DNA of 64,000 nt from Pigmentiphaga litoralis (GCF_013408655.1 NZ_JACCBP010000001.1:4216001-4280000); one strand, 5' to 3'; numbered from the stretch's first letter, positions 1-8,771 are shown. Program-made: numbers and translations. Notes: generated from the letters alone by a model not told the origin.

Positions 1-897
1 GGCGGCGTGGGGCAGGGCGGTGCGCAAACGATGGATGCGGTTCAAGGCATCGATCAGGAAGCGGTTGTGGGACCCGGCGGCAAGGGTCTGATGGAAACGG
101 ACGCCACGGGCGTGCAGGTCGGCGGCCGACGTCCCCTCGATGCGCCGTTCTGCCTCGCGGCATCGGGCCAGTGCGTCGGGTGCCAGGCCATAGCCGGGTT
201 CCTTCAACGCCGCGATCTCGAGCACCATCCGGCTGCGGCTGGCCTGCAGCAGCGCGTCTGGCGAGGTCAGCAGCGGTGAAAAGGTCCAGCCTTGCCCGGC
301 GTGGCGATCGACCCAGCCGTCGTGCGCCAGCTGGCCGAGCAGGATGGCCAGGCCGCCACGGGTCAGCTGATAGCGGGACTGGAGCTGGGCTTCGCTGACG
401 GTGTCGGGCAACAGGCCGGCCCGCCGGTCGTCGGCGATCGCGTGGCACAGATCGGTCAAGGACGGCGGCGTGCTGGCGCCCGAGGGGTCCAGCCGATCGA
501 GCAGGGCGCAAAGGTGAGCGTCGGGGGCGGATGCGATGCCGGCAAGTCGTCCGCCGGGACGGTCGTGGTCGGCGGCGTGTCGGCTGGGCCGGTCGGGGGC
601 AGCGTCATTGTCACCGTTACCGTCCGCGTCACCGTCCCCGTCACAGCCACCCTCGAAGCCGGAACGCCACGCCCGTGCGGCGTCTTGCGAGAACAGCGGT
701 CCCGCCGTATAGCCCTTGCCGGGCGCGTGCAGGATCAGGCCCCGCGCGTGCAGCACTGCCAGCGCCGCGTTGACGGGCGAACGCGAGACGCCCCATTGGT
801 CGGCCAGTTGCTGGGCGCGCAAGGGCAGGCCAGGTTCGGCCTGGCGTGCGTGCAGGTCGGTCAGGAGTCGGGCGGCAAGGCGCAGGGCGGCGGTCAT
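1..897 (-). CDS. GntR-type regulator with two winged-helix segments (partial, 3' end outside window)
   Basis: The reading frame is open from the ATG at 895-897 to the window edge (299 codons seen). A first winged-helix segment covers residues ~25-65 (LADQWGVSRSPVNAAL), a second about 145-205 (SRYQLTRGGLAILL), and an all-helical FCD-like ligand domain starts near residue 215 and is cut. Between the two HTH segments lies an Asp/Gly-rich stretch (residues 85-98, CDGDGDADGNGDND) encoded by near-hexameric DNA repeats. GntR/FCD proteins bind DNA as dimers and respond to small carboxylates, but no ligand can be proposed here. No clear ribosome binding site precedes the start. Regulator identity is fairly sure; target unknown. 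Confidence 0.75.
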   Translation of the reverse strand, partial: MTAALRLAARLLTDLHARQAEPGLPLRAQQLADQWGVSRSPVNAALAVLHARGLILHAPGKGYTAGPLFSQDAARAWRSGFEGGCDGDGDADGNGDNDAAPDRPSRHAADHDRPGGRLAGIASAPDAHLCALLDRLDPSGASTPPSLTDLCHAIADDRRAGLLPDTVSEAQLQSRYQLTRGGLAILLGQLAHDGWVDRHAGQGWTFSPLLTSPDALLQASRSRMVLEIAALKEPGYGLAPDALARCREAERRIEGTSAADLHARGVRFHQTLAAGSHNRFLIDALNRIHRLRTALPHAA

Positions 898-1334
898 GGG
901 GGATATTGTGGAGATTCTGCTGGCGGATGGCGGCGTCCAGGGGCTTGCCACCATGGACAAAAACATCCATCCGTAATGAAGAGGAAATCTGCGGGCGCGA
1001 TGCTGGATGACCGCGCTGTTCACCGCGGCAAAGCGGGTGGCCTCGCCGCTGCCCTTTGCACGCTCTGTACGGATCGTGCAGGCCGCCCGCCGGCCGGGCT
1101 TGCCGCGCGAGGGGTGGCGTGCGATGGTCTGCATCGCCATGGCTGGCGTTATGTCCGTTCGGGCCCTACAGTCACGGCAACGCCAGTACAGATCGCGCCG
1201 TTTCGCGCCAGAGGCCGCGTCGGCAAGGGTCCGATCCCAATGCCGCTTACGTGCCGGCCCCTTTGTGCTCATCTCTGATTGAGAGGGGTTTCGTTCGTGC
1301 CTAGTCTGGGGTTTTGGACAGGCAGGAGAACGCG
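898..1334. other. Intergenic region, divergent promoters expected
   Basis: A gap of 437 bases between the leftward GntR gene and the rightward Fis-type HTH gene. Open frames on the plus strand in this stretch lack ribosome binding sites and recognisable protein motifs. A short self-complementary element CTCTGATTGAGAG lies near 1275. Nothing else convincing is visible. Confidence 0.4.
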
Positions 1335-2093
1335 ATGAGAGCATCGATCGATTGCGCAGTGCTGATGGTGCCGGCGCACAAACACTGGGTGGACCCGTTG
1401 CTGGCCCCCGACGCCCTGCCCAACGGGCGGCTCAAGCTGCATCCGCTCGGGCTCGATGGCACGGCATGGCCATCGGGTCGCGCCCGGGATGCCGGATGGT
1501 CGGCTGACGTGTTGCGCAAGGCGGCCCTGCAACTCAAACGGTACGACGTGTGCCTGCTGCCGATCGCACTCGACACGCTGGCATGGACCCGGCTGGCGCT
1601 GGCCAATGCGCGCGAAGTGATCGACACGCCTTTGATCGGCATTTCGCGGGACCTGAAAGCCGCTGGCCTGCAGGACCTGCTCGCGCTGGGGATGGTCGAT
1701 TTCCTTCGGCACCCGGTATGCACCGAAGAACTCAAGATCCGCCTGGCGCAGCGCGTGGCACAGGGTCCCTCGGGTCCCTTGGGTGCGTCAGGGGCTTCAG
1801 GTCTCTTGGGCCCGGCCGTGTCGGTGCTGAACGATTCGGCCTATGACCGGGCAAGGTTATCGGCCGACAGGATAGATCAGATGGTCCAGACGCTGCTGTC
1901 CCCCGCGGCTGGCGAACCGTTCCGCGCGGCCAAGGCACGCATCGTCACCGAATTCGAGCGGCAATATATCAACGAGTTGCTGTTGCTGCATCAGGGCAAT
2001 ATCTCGCAGGCGGCCAAGGCGGCCAACAAGAACCGGCGGGCCTTCTGGGAACTGATGCGCAAGCACGAGATCGGCGCGGACCTGTTCCGATAG
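1335..2093 (+). CDS. Fis-type helix-turn-helix protein without AAA+ domain
   Basis: A 252-aa protein with start ATG at 1335 preceded by AGGAG (1324-1328). The C-terminal ~45 residues match the Fis/NtrC helix-turn-helix (ITEF-like helix, then NISQAAKAANKNRRAFWEL). The N-terminal ~145 residues look like a degenerate receiver or ligand domain, with no sigma54-interaction GAFTGA motif and no Walker motifs. It probably binds DNA like the C-terminal domain of NtrC but cannot act as a sigma54 ATPase. A Pro/Gly/Ser/Leu linker (around residues 143-160, GPSGPLGASGASGLLGP) joins the domains. Its stop lies one base from the stop of the convergent LysR gene. Function beyond DNA binding is unknown. Confidence 0.7.
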   Translation: MRASIDCAVLMVPAHKHWVDPLLAPDALPNGRLKLHPLGLDGTAWPSGRARDAGWSADVLRKAALQLKRYDVCLLPIALDTLAWTRLALANAREVIDTPLIGISRDLKAAGLQDLLALGMVDFLRHPVCTEELKIRLAQRVAQGPSGPLGASGASGLLGPAVSVLNDSAYDRARLSADRIDQMVQTLLSPAAGEPFRAAKARIVTEFERQYINELLLLHQGNISQAAKAANKNRRAFWELMRKHEIGADLFR

Positions 2094-2094
2094 G

Positions 2095-2994
2095 CTAGCT
2101 GCGCGACGAACCGAACACCGATGCCAGAAAGTCGACGAAGGCTTTGACATGCGGGGGCGTGGGCCGCTGCGCGGTAAACAGTGCGGCAATCGGCGGGCCG
2201 GGGCGGCGCCAGTCGGGCAGCACTTGCACCAGGCGCTTTTCGGCCAGCGGCTGGGCCAGCAGAAAGTCCAGGTCTTCGTACACGCCCAGGCCGGCCAGCG
2301 CGCAGGTCAGGCCCGCGCGGGCATTGTCGACGGTCAGGTCGCCCTTGGCCGCGAACGTCACGGTCTGCTTGCCTTTGACCAGTTGCCAGTCAAAGGGCCG
2401 GCCTGATTCGGCGTCCCAGAAGTCGATCAGCCGGTGGCGGCGCAGCTCGTTCGGATGACGCGGCGCGTCAACCATCGCCAGGTAGGACGGGCTGGCGGCC
2501 ATGATGTAGTTGCCCCGGCCCAGCAGCTTGAAGCGCAGGGGCGAATCCCGCAGCAGGCCCACCCGCAGCCCGATGTCGGCGCCCGACACACTGGGGTCCA
2601 CGGCGCCTTCATTGAGCGAGATGCGCAGCGACACGTCGGGGTAGGCGCGCACGAATTCAGGCAGGCGCGGCAGCACGCGGGCGTTGGCGACGGATTCCGA
2701 CATTTCGACATGCAGGTGGCCTTCGGTGCGGCCGCTGCGGGTCTGGATTTCGGCGTCCAGCGTGGCAAGCCCTTGCAGCAGCAGGCCGGCGCGTTCGGCA
2801 TACCGTTCGCCCTCGCGGGTGAGCGAAACCCGGCGTGTGGTCCGGTTCAGCAGACGCACGCCCAGATGCTGTTCAAGTTCCTGCACGTGGCCGGTGACGG
2901 CCGAGCGCGAGACGCCCATCTTGCGGGCGGCGCCGGTAAAGCTGCCGGCGTCGGCGACCGCAAGAAACGCACGGATCGGAGTCAGTTTATCCAT
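2095..2994 (-). CDS. LysR-family transcriptional regulator
   Basis: A 299-aa protein of normal length for the family. The N-terminal winged HTH (residues ~3-62: IRAFLAVADAGSFTGAARKMGVS) is followed by a linker helix and a periplasmic-binding-like effector domain (~90-290). It resembles the LysR group that controls divergently transcribed efflux or reductase genes. The start codon overlaps a perfect inverted repeat that is a plausible autoregulatory operator. The divergent neighbours are the leader and the SMR pair at 3755-4484, so regulation of that pair is possible. The inducer is not predictable. Confidence 0.88.
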   Translation of the reverse strand: MDKLTPIRAFLAVADAGSFTGAARKMGVSRSAVTGHVQELEQHLGVRLLNRTTRRVSLTREGERYAERAGLLLQGLATLDAEIQTRSGRTEGHLHVEMSESVANARVLPRLPEFVRAYPDVSLRISLNEGAVDPSVSGADIGLRVGLLRDSPLRFKLLGRGNYIMAASPSYLAMVDAPRHPNELRRHRLIDFWDAESGRPFDWQLVKGKQTVTFAAKGDLTVDNARAGLTCALAGLGVYEDLDFLLAQPLAEKRLVQVLPDWRRPGPPIAALFTAQRPTPPHVKAFVDFLASVFGSSRS

Positions 2995-3016
2995 TGTTCA
3001 AATTTAACAAACAATG
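2992..3016. promoter_or_regulatory. Palindromic LysR-type operator candidate
   Basis: CATTGTT (2992-2998) and AACAATG (3010-3016) form a perfect 7-bp inverted repeat with an 11-bp A/T-rich centre. It overlaps the LysR start codon and faces the SMR leader. LysR boxes are typically T-N11-A palindromes with AT-rich centres, which this fits. Binding is inferred. Confidence 0.45.
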
Positions 3017-3091
3017 CCGTCGCCGCATGCAAGCAATGGCTACGTATACTTCTTGCATCGATTACTGCGTCCTCAATTAAGGAGCGACCCC

Positions 3092-3280
3092 ATGTTCAGC
3101 CCGCTGAGTTGCGGCGCGAGCGCAAGGCGCCCTGCCAAGACAGTGCCGGCTTTTGCCGGATCTTCACTGACGACATCCGTCGTCGGGTTGGCTGGTGCCG
3201 ACGCCCGCAATGGCCGTCCTATCCGTATCCGCCTGGCCCTGCATCCACTGCCGTCATTGCTGCCGTCCCCCGAGCGTTAG
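3092..3280 (+). CDS. Small ORF in the SMR leader, 62 aa
   Basis: It begins at ATG 3092 with a strong AAGGAG (3079-3084) seven bases upstream. The product is arginine/serine-rich with no known domain. It lies 475 bases upstream of the mdtJ-like gene on the same strand. The clear ribosome binding site is the only support for translation. It could be a regulatory upstream ORF, or chance. Confidence 0.3.
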   Translation: MFSPLSCGASARRPAKTVPAFAGSSLTTSVVGLAGADARNGRPIRIRLALHPLPSLLPSPER

Positions 3281-3433
3281 TGCCTTGCATCGGAGGGTAG
3301 CCGTCTGCTTGCAGGCGGGCCCGCTTCGATGTCGCACGCCCTGGTTCCGTACGACGACACCTGTTCGAAGAACCACGTCCCGCATGCCTGTGCGCCGCCT
3401 TGTCGCGCCTGTCGTGCTCTCGGGAGACTCCTC

Positions 3434-3580
3434 ATGACCACCGCCAACAGCCCAGTGATGCACGCTGCATCCACCTCCGTTGCCGCCTTCAAACCGACCC
3501 TGCGCCAGTGTGTCTGCGCGGCGGCGATCGTACTCTTGCCGTACGCCGCCATGGCCGGAATATTGTTGCTGAACGGGTAA
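3434..3580 (+). CDS. Small hydrophobic ORF in the SMR leader, 48 aa
   Basis: ATG 3434 is preceded by CGGGAG (3421-3426). The C-terminal half contains one membrane-length hydrophobic run (residues ~27-46, CVCAAAIVLLPYAAMAGILL). It sits between the first small ORF and a set of hairpins upstream of the SMR pair. In Escherichia coli the mdtJI genes are preceded by a translated upstream ORF (mdtU) that takes part in spermidine control; a similar role here is only an analogy. It may alternatively be a genuine small membrane protein. Confidence 0.35.
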   Translation: MTTANSPVMHAASTSVAAFKPTLRQCVCAAAIVLLPYAAMAGILLLNG

Positions 3581-3601
3581 CAATCCGACAAAACCGCAAA
3601 G

Positions 3602-3722
3602 GCCGGACACACCGTCCGGCGTTACCGCCCGCACGTGCACAACGTGCCGGCGTCCACGTCGCGCCTGTCAGGCATCGCCTCTGGCGCGGCTGCAGTTCCT
3701 TCGCCCGACCTGCGGGTCGGGC
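3602..3722 (+). promoter_or_regulatory. Three consecutive hairpins in the mdtJI leader
   Basis: Three perfect stems occur in a row: GCCGGAC/GTCCGGC (3602-3608 and 3614-3620), GCACGT/ACGTGC (3631-3636 and 3642-3647), and GCCCGACC/GGTCGGGC (3703-3710 and 3715-3722). The last ends 32 bases before the ATG of the mdtJ-like gene. None is followed by a U-tract, so intrinsic termination is unlikely. An RNA switch or attenuator is possible but not shown. Confidence 0.4.
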
Positions 3723-3754
3723 CGCACTGCCCATAATTAGAAAGAGAGTTCGTC

Positions 3755-4159
3755 ATGCGTCATTGGTTTTTTCTTTTCATCGCCATCGCGGCGGAAGTCA
3801 CCGGCACCAGCCTCATGAAATGGGGCAGCACCAGTGGCCACCCCGGCGGCCTGCTCGGCATGTTCGTATTGCTGGCCCTGTCCTATTACGCGCTGTCGCT
3901 TGCCGTTGAACGCGTTCCCATGGGGGTGGCGTATGCCATCTGGGAAGGCGTCGGCATCGTGTCGATCGCGCTCATCAGCCTGCTGCTGTTCAACGAAAGC
4001 CTGAGCCCCGGCAAAGCGGTGGGTATTGCCGCGGTGCTGGGCGGCATCGTGCTGCTCAAGCGCGGCATTGCCGGGGATCGTGCCGCTGCGCAGGCCGACG
4101 ACACGGCCAAAGGGGCCGCGGCCATCGCGCTGCCGGGCTGGAGCCCCAGCCATGCTTGA
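3755..4159 (+). CDS. mdtJ: SMR-family transporter subunit, MdtJ-like
   Basis: A 134-aa inner-membrane protein with four hydrophobic helices and the conserved Glu of helix 1 (AAEVTG). The sequence follows E. coli MdtJ closely in layout (GVAYAIWEGVGI, LLFNESLS). MdtJ and MdtI form a heteromeric proton-coupled exporter that removes spermidine. A ~25-residue polar tail (after ~105) extends beyond the usual length. AAAGAGAG precedes the ATG. Its last eight bases overlap the partner gene, suggesting coupled translation. Polyamine specificity is taken from the family, not shown here. Confidence 0.8.
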   Translation: MRHWFFLFIAIAAEVTGTSLMKWGSTSGHPGGLLGMFVLLALSYYALSLAVERVPMGVAYAIWEGVGIVSIALISLLLFNESLSPGKAVGIAAVLGGIVLLKRGIAGDRAAAQADDTAKGAAAIALPGWSPSHA

Positions 4160-4484
4160 GACCTACACCTGGTTCCACGGCGCCATGCTGCTGTGCGCCG
4201 TGGTGTTTGAAGTCACGGCCAACATTTTCCTGAAGCTGTCCGAAGGCTTCAAACGGCGCGCCTATGGCGTGCTGTCCATCGGGCTGGTGCTGGCGGCGTT
4301 CAGCTGCCTGTATCTGTCGCTGGAAGGCATCTCGCTCACCCTGGCCTACGCCACCTGGGGCGGCCTCGGCATCCTGGCGACCGCGCTGGTAGGGTGGTGG
4401 ATGTTCGGGCAGCGGATCCAGCTGGCCGGCTGGGCGGGCATTGCCCTGCTGGTTGGCGGCCTGCTGATGATGAAGTTCGCCTGA
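4152..4484 (+). CDS. mdtI: SMR-family transporter subunit, MdtI-like
   Basis: A 110-aa protein with four transmembrane helices, a Glu in helix 1 ([13 protein letters not shown]) and the [11 protein letters not shown] segment typical of MdtI. It overlaps the preceding gene by eight bases, as paired SMR genes usually do, and so probably forms the second half of the heterodimer. No terminator is visible before hemE about 100 bases downstream, so some read-through into hemE is possible. Confidence 0.8.
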   Translation: MLETYTWFHGAMLLCAVVFEVTANIFLKLSEGFKRRAYGVLSIGLVLAAFSCLYLSLEGISLTLAYATWGGLGILATALVGWWMFGQRIQLAGWAGIALLVGGLLMMKFA

Positions 4485-4585
4485 GGGCAAGACGTAACGG
4501 TATGACGGCTTTGTCCTCCCTTGATGCGGGCGAGCGCCTGCGGAAGGGTAAAATCCCCGTCTTTCCCCAAGCCGAGGGCTCCCCC

Positions 4586-5653
4586 GTGTCCGCCCCTACA
4601 CTCCAGAACGATGTTTTCCTGCGGGCCCTCGCGCGCCAACCGACCGAGTACACGCCCGTCTGGCTCATGCGCCAGGCCGGCCGCTACCTGCCCGAATACA
4701 ACGCCACGCGCGCGCGGGCCGGCTCGTTCCTGGGCCTGGCCAAGAATCCCGACTACGCCACCGAAGTCACGCTGCAGCCGCTGGCGCGTTTCCCGCTGGA
4801 CGCGGCGATTCTGTTTTCCGACATCCTGACCATTCCCGACGCCATGGGACTGGGCCTGAGCTTCGAAACCGGCGAAGGCCCGCGATTCGCGCGTCCGCTG
4901 CGCACCGAAGCCGACGTGGCGGCGCTGACCGCGCCCGACATGAACGAACTGCGTTATGTCTTTGACGCGGTCACTCAGATCCGCCGCGAACTGGCGGGCA
5001 AGGTGCCCCTGATCGGCTTTTCGGGCAGTCCGTGGACGCTGGCCTGCTACATGGTGGAAGGTGCGGGGTCCAGCGACTACCGTACCGTCAAGACCATGAT
5101 GTACCAGCGCCCCGACCTCATGCATCGGATCCTGGAGATCAATGCCGAGGCGGTGGCGGTGTACCTGAATGCCCAGATCCAGGCGGGCGCCCAGGTCGTC
5201 ATGATCTTTGACAGCTGGGGCGGCGTGCTGGCCGACGGGTTGTTCCAGGAATTTTCGCTGGCGTACACCCGCAAGGCGCTGGCAAAGCTGATCCGCGAAA
5301 ACGATGGCCGGTCGGTGCCGTCGGTGGTGTTCACCAAGGGCGGCGGTCTGTGGATCGACGACATTGCCGACCTGGGCTGTGATGCGATCGGGCTGGACTG
5401 GACGGTCAACCTGGGCAAGGCCCGCGAGCGGGTCGGCGATCGGGTGGCCTTGCAGGGCAACCTGGATCCCATGACGCTGTTCGGCGGGGAAGACCGTATC
5501 CGGTCCGAAGTCGTCCGTACGCTGGACAGCTTTGGCAACCATCCGGGACACGTGTTCAACCTGGGTCACGGGATCTCGCAGTTCACGCCGCCCGAAGCGG
5601 TGGTGACGCTGGTGGACGCGGTTCACCAGCACAGCCGGGGGCTTCGCGGCTGA
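4586..5653 (+). CDS. hemE: Uroporphyrinogen III decarboxylase
   Basis: This cytosolic haem-pathway enzyme removes four carboxylates from uroporphyrinogen III to give coproporphyrinogen III. Family signatures are clear: the N-terminal [15 protein letters not shown], the [12 protein letters not shown] segment with a catalytic Asp, [14 protein letters not shown], and a C-terminal FNLGHGI. The GTG at 4586 gives 355 aa, the usual length, with GAGG ten bases upstream; an in-frame ATG at 4502 would add a 28-residue non-conserved extension. hemE next to priA is a common Bordetella/Achromobacter arrangement. Confidence 0.95.
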   Translation: MSAPTLQNDVFLRALARQPTEYTPVWLMRQAGRYLPEYNATRARAGSFLGLAKNPDYATEVTLQPLARFPLDAAILFSDILTIPDAMGLGLSFETGEGPRFARPLRTEADVAALTAPDMNELRYVFDAVTQIRRELAGKVPLIGFSGSPWTLACYMVEGAGSSDYRTVKTMMYQRPDLMHRILEINAEAVAVYLNAQIQAGAQVVMIFDSWGGVLADGLFQEFSLAYTRKALAKLIRENDGRSVPSVVFTKGGGLWIDDIADLGCDAIGLDWTVNLGKARERVGDRVALQGNLDPMTLFGGEDRIRSEVVRTLDSFGNHPGHVFNLGHGISQFTPPEAVVTLVDAVHQHSRGLRG

Positions 5654-6085
5654 TCCGTCGTGGCGGGCTGTCCCAAGGAGGCCTACACCTTGGGGGATGG
5701 CACCGATTTGCAGTTCTGGTTGCCTCGTGATATGGCCGCCGGGATATGGGGGCGGTGACTTATTCACATTGTTCACGTCCTTCATACGCGCTTACATATT
5801 CGCTGGCGGGCCTTTATTTTTATGGTTAAGTCGTTGATCTGAAAGGGAAATTAAAAAATTTTCTCAAGCAGGGTGAATGATGTGCTAAGCCTTCCGGACC
5901 GTAGCCCGCGACTTGCGCCAGTGTTGTCCCCAAAGTTGTCCACAGGCATTTTGGGGACAACAAAATCTGCCGCTCACGCAGTGGTTTAGGGGCCACTCCG
6001 AGGTTTTACTTTAAGTGTGATGCGGTGTTGGGGGCTCTGCCAAGTCTGAACCCCCTACGGCCTTTATTTTCCATCCTCCTGATGC
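5654..6085. other. Intergenic region between hemE and priA
   Basis: A gap of 432 bases. It holds a weak hairpin after hemE (CCCAAGG 5672-5678, CCTTGGG 5688-5694, no U-tract), an AT-rich island (about 5805-5870, well below the local GC content), and the 12-bp inverted repeat described separately. No open frame has coding character. Confidence 0.6.
5923..5961. repeat. Perfect 12-bp inverted repeat with a DnaA-box-like loop
   Basis: GTTGTCCCCAAA (5923-5934) pairs exactly with TTTGGGGACAAC (5950-5961). The 15-base loop contains TTGTCCACA (5936-5944), one base from the DnaA consensus TTATCCACA. The element lies 125 bases upstream of the priA start, beside an AT-rich island. Confidence 0.7.
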
Positions 6086-8701
6086 ATGAGTGACTGCCCG
6101 TCGATTGCTCCATGCCGACTCGCAATGACCCAAACCAGTGCGTTATCGATTTCTGCTGAGCCCGAGGCTCAATCTCCACCCGGATGGGTGCGGGTGGCGC
6201 TCGACGTGCCGGTGCCGGGGCTGTTCGACTACCGGGTCGATCGGCCGGTCAGGGTCGGCCAGCGGGTGGTGGTGCCCTTTGGCCGGCGGGATCTGATCGG
6301 CGTGGTGGTGGACCTGCCTGCCGCGCCCGCGCTGGACGAATCGAAACTGCGCGACGTGATCCGTGTGCTGGATGATCTGACGCCCTTGCCGGAAGACTGG
6401 CTGCGGCTGTCGCGCTTTGCGGCCGAGTATTACCAGCGGCCGCTGGGCGAAGTGATGTTGCCGGCGTTGCCCGGGCCGCTGCGCAAGCCGTCGTCGTACG
6501 ACGGCCTGCGGTCAGGGGACGGGCCGATCGCCCGCCTGGACGAGCGGGCCGGCCGCGCCGACGCGGCGGTGGCCAAGGCGGCTGCGAAGGAAGCGCGGGC
6601 GGCCGAGAAGGCCGCAAAGGCTGCGGAAAAAGCGACCAAGGCGGCCCAAAAGGCGTTAAGGTCTGCAGAAAAAGCATCGAAAGCAGCGATCAAAGCGGGC
6701 CAGCTGGAAGGTAAAGACGCAGAATCAGATGCTACCGAAGCCGCCGCGGTTCCGGCTTGGGTACCTGTGGATAACGTTGTGGACGCACCTGTGGACATCG
6801 GGGCGGACGGTGTGACCGGGCCTTCAGTCGACTCCCCGGCCGGCCTTGATGCGCCCGCCGACGGTGCCGAACCCGCCGGCCCGGATGCGCCCGCGGACAG
6901 TGCCGAACCCGCCGGCCCGGATGCGCCCGCCGACCGTGCCAAACCCGCCGACCCCGATGCGCCCGTCGACCGTGCCAACCCAACTGACCCCATCGATCCC
7001 ACCGGCAGCCCCATCGCCATCACCCGCCCGATTCTGGGCAGGGCGCAGCAGGAAGCCGTGGACGCGCTGGCGACCCTGGAAGGCTTCAAGCCCGTCCTGT
7101 TGCATGGCGTGACGGGCAGCGGCAAGACCGAGGTCTACCTGCACGCGGCCGAGCGGGTCCTGGCCGCCGGCCGGCAGGTGCTGCTGCTGGTGCCCGAAAT
7201 CAACCTGACTCCGCAGCTGGAAGGCGTGCTGCGCCGCCGGCTGGAGGCCACCGCGGGCAAGGACGGCGTGGCCGTGCTGCACAGCGGCCTGGCCGATGGC
7301 GAGCGGCTGTCGGCCTGGTTGCGGATCGTGCGCGGGCAGGCGCGGGTACTGGTCGGAACGCGGCTGGCGCTGTTCACGCCGATCCCGAACCTGGGGCTGA
7401 TCGTGGTCGACGAAGAACACGATCCGTCCTACAAGCAGCAGGAAGGACTGCGGTATTCGGCGCGGGACCTGGCGATCTGGCGGGCGCGTGACCTGGGCAT
7501 CCCGGTGGTGCTGGGGTCGGCCACGCCGTCGCTGGAAACCTGGCAGCACGCCGAAAGCGGCCGCTATCTGAAGCTGTCCTTGCCCGACCGCGCGCAGGCC
7601 GCCGCGCCGCCCAAGATCCGCCTGATCGACACGCGGCAGATCAAGCTGAAAGAAGGGCTGTCGCCGCAGGTGCTGACGGCCGTGAGCGAACGCCTGGCGC
7701 GGGGCGAGCAATCCCTGATCTTCCTGAACCGCCGAGGCTACGCGCCGGTGTTGCATTGCGACGCCTGTGGCTGGGTGAGCGGGTGCAAGCGGTGTTCCGC
7801 CTACATGGTGCTGCATCGATCGGCGCCGCAGCGGGGCGGCCACGCGCGGCACGAATTGCGCTGTCACCATTGCGGCTGGCAGGAACGCGTGCCGCCGGCC
7901 TGCCCGGATTGCGGCAATCAGGACCTGCAGCCCATGGGCCGGGGCACGCAGCGGCTGGAAGAACACCTGGCCGAACTGTTCCCCACCGCGCGAATCGCCC
8001 GGATCGATGCCGACAGCACGCGGCGCAAGGGCAGTGCGCATGCGCTGTTTTCGCAGATGCATGCCGGCGAGATCGATATCCTGGTCGGCACGCAGATGGT
8101 GGCCAAGGGGCACGATTTCCAGAACCTGGGGTTTGTCGGCGTGCTCAATTCGGATGCGATGTTGTTCTCGCACGATTTCCGGGCCCCGGAGCGGCTGTTT
8201 TCGCAGCTGATGCAGGTAGCCGGACGCGCGGGGCGCAGCGGGGTCGCCAGCGAAGTATTCGTGCAGACCGGGTATCCGGAACAGCCGCTGTACCAGTCGC
8301 TGGTCAAACACGACTACGACGGCTTTGCGCGCTACGCATTGGACGAGCGCAAGGCGGCCGGACTGCCGCCGTTCGCGTTCCAGGCCTTGCTGACGGCCGA
8401 GGCGCCCGAGCTGGCGCAGGCCGTCGGCTTTCTGGCGCAGGCCCGCGCCGAATCCGAAGATGGCATGCTGGAAGGCGCCGACGAAGCGACCCGCGCGGCC
8501 CTGGCCCGGATTACGCTTTATGATCCAGTGCCCCTGCGCGTGGTGCGGGTGGCCAATGTCGAGCGGGCGCAGTTGCTGGTCGAGAGCGATCACCGCCCGG
8601 CGCTGCAGCACTTCCTGCACGAGTGGGGCGCCCGCCTGCCGGCCCTGGCATCGGCGGCCCGGGTGCGGTGGCACCTGGAAGTCGACCCGCTGGAAATCTG
8701 A
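6086..8701 (+). CDS. priA: Primosomal replication-restart helicase PriA with a low-complexity insertion
   Basis: PriA binds stalled or collapsed forks, unwinds the lagging arm 3' to 5' and loads the replisome. The 3' DNA-binding domain (~30-145: WVRVALDVPVPGLFDYRV) is followed by an atypical linker (~155-315), then the helicase core with Walker A GVTGSGKT (341-348) and DEEH (442-445), and a zinc region with four Cys pairs (CDAC, CKRC, CHHC, CPDC). The 871 aa are about 140 more than usual; the excess is the Ala/Lys-rich then Pro/Asp-repeat linker. An in-frame ATG at 6125 is an equally plausible start; neither has a good Shine-Dalgarno. Confidence 0.95.
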   Translation: MSDCPSIAPCRLAMTQTSALSISAEPEAQSPPGWVRVALDVPVPGLFDYRVDRPVRVGQRVVVPFGRRDLIGVVVDLPAAPALDESKLRDVIRVLDDLTPLPEDWLRLSRFAAEYYQRPLGEVMLPALPGPLRKPSSYDGLRSGDGPIARLDERAGRADAAVAKAAAKEARAAEKAAKAAEKATKAAQKALRSAEKASKAAIKAGQLEGKDAESDATEAAAVPAWVPVDNVVDAPVDIGADGVTGPSVDSPAGLDAPADGAEPAGPDAPADSAEPAGPDAPADRAKPADPDAPVDRANPTDPIDPTGSPIAITRPILGRAQQEAVDALATLEGFKPVLLHGVTGSGKTEVYLHAAERVLAAGRQVLLLVPEINLTPQLEGVLRRRLEATAGKDGVAVLHSGLADGERLSAWLRIVRGQARVLVGTRLALFTPIPNLGLIVVDEEHDPSYKQQEGLRYSARDLAIWRARDLGIPVVLGSATPSLETWQHAESGRYLKLSLPDRAQAAAPPKIRLIDTRQIKLKEGLSPQVLTAVSERLARGEQSLIFLNRRGYAPVLHCDACGWVSGCKRCSAYMVLHRSAPQRGGHARHELRCHHCGWQERVPPACPDCGNQDLQPMGRGTQRLEEHLAELFPTARIARIDADSTRRKGSAHALFSQMHAGEIDILVGTQMVAKGHDFQNLGFVGVLNSDAMLFSHDFRAPERLFSQLMQVAGRAGRSGVASEVFVQTGYPEQPLYQSLVKHDYDGFARYALDERKAAGLPPFAFQALLTAEAPELAQAVGFLAQARAESEDGMLEGADEATRAALARITLYDPVPLRVVRVANVERAQLLVESDHRPALQHFLHEWGARLPALASAARVRWHLEVDPLEI
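6848..6991 (+). repeat. Four tandem 36-bp repeats inside priA
   Basis: Four adjacent 36-bp units each begin GATGCGCCCG and encode a 12-residue repeat of the form DAPADxAEPAGP, degrading toward the last copy. They lie in the linker between the DNA-binding and helicase domains. Frame is kept because the unit is a multiple of three. Confidence 0.9.
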
Positions 8702-8771
8702 TCACCGCAACGTGATGGTCCCCGCCCTGCGCGACGGGGGCGACCGCAAGCTTCCCCTCTGGTGTGCCCGC

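Noticed and set aside
1007..1282. Small gene between the GntR and Fis-type genes
   Set aside because: No ribosome binding site, no domain, and overlapping frames look equally open.
3590..3754. Guanidine (mini-ykkC type) riboswitch before the SMR pair
   Set aside because: The hairpin loops are ACACC, GCACA and TGCG and not the ACGR loops required for guanidine-II; ykkC-I and -III cores were not seen either.
5672..5694. Intrinsic terminator of hemE
   Set aside because: The 7-bp stem is not followed by a U-tract.
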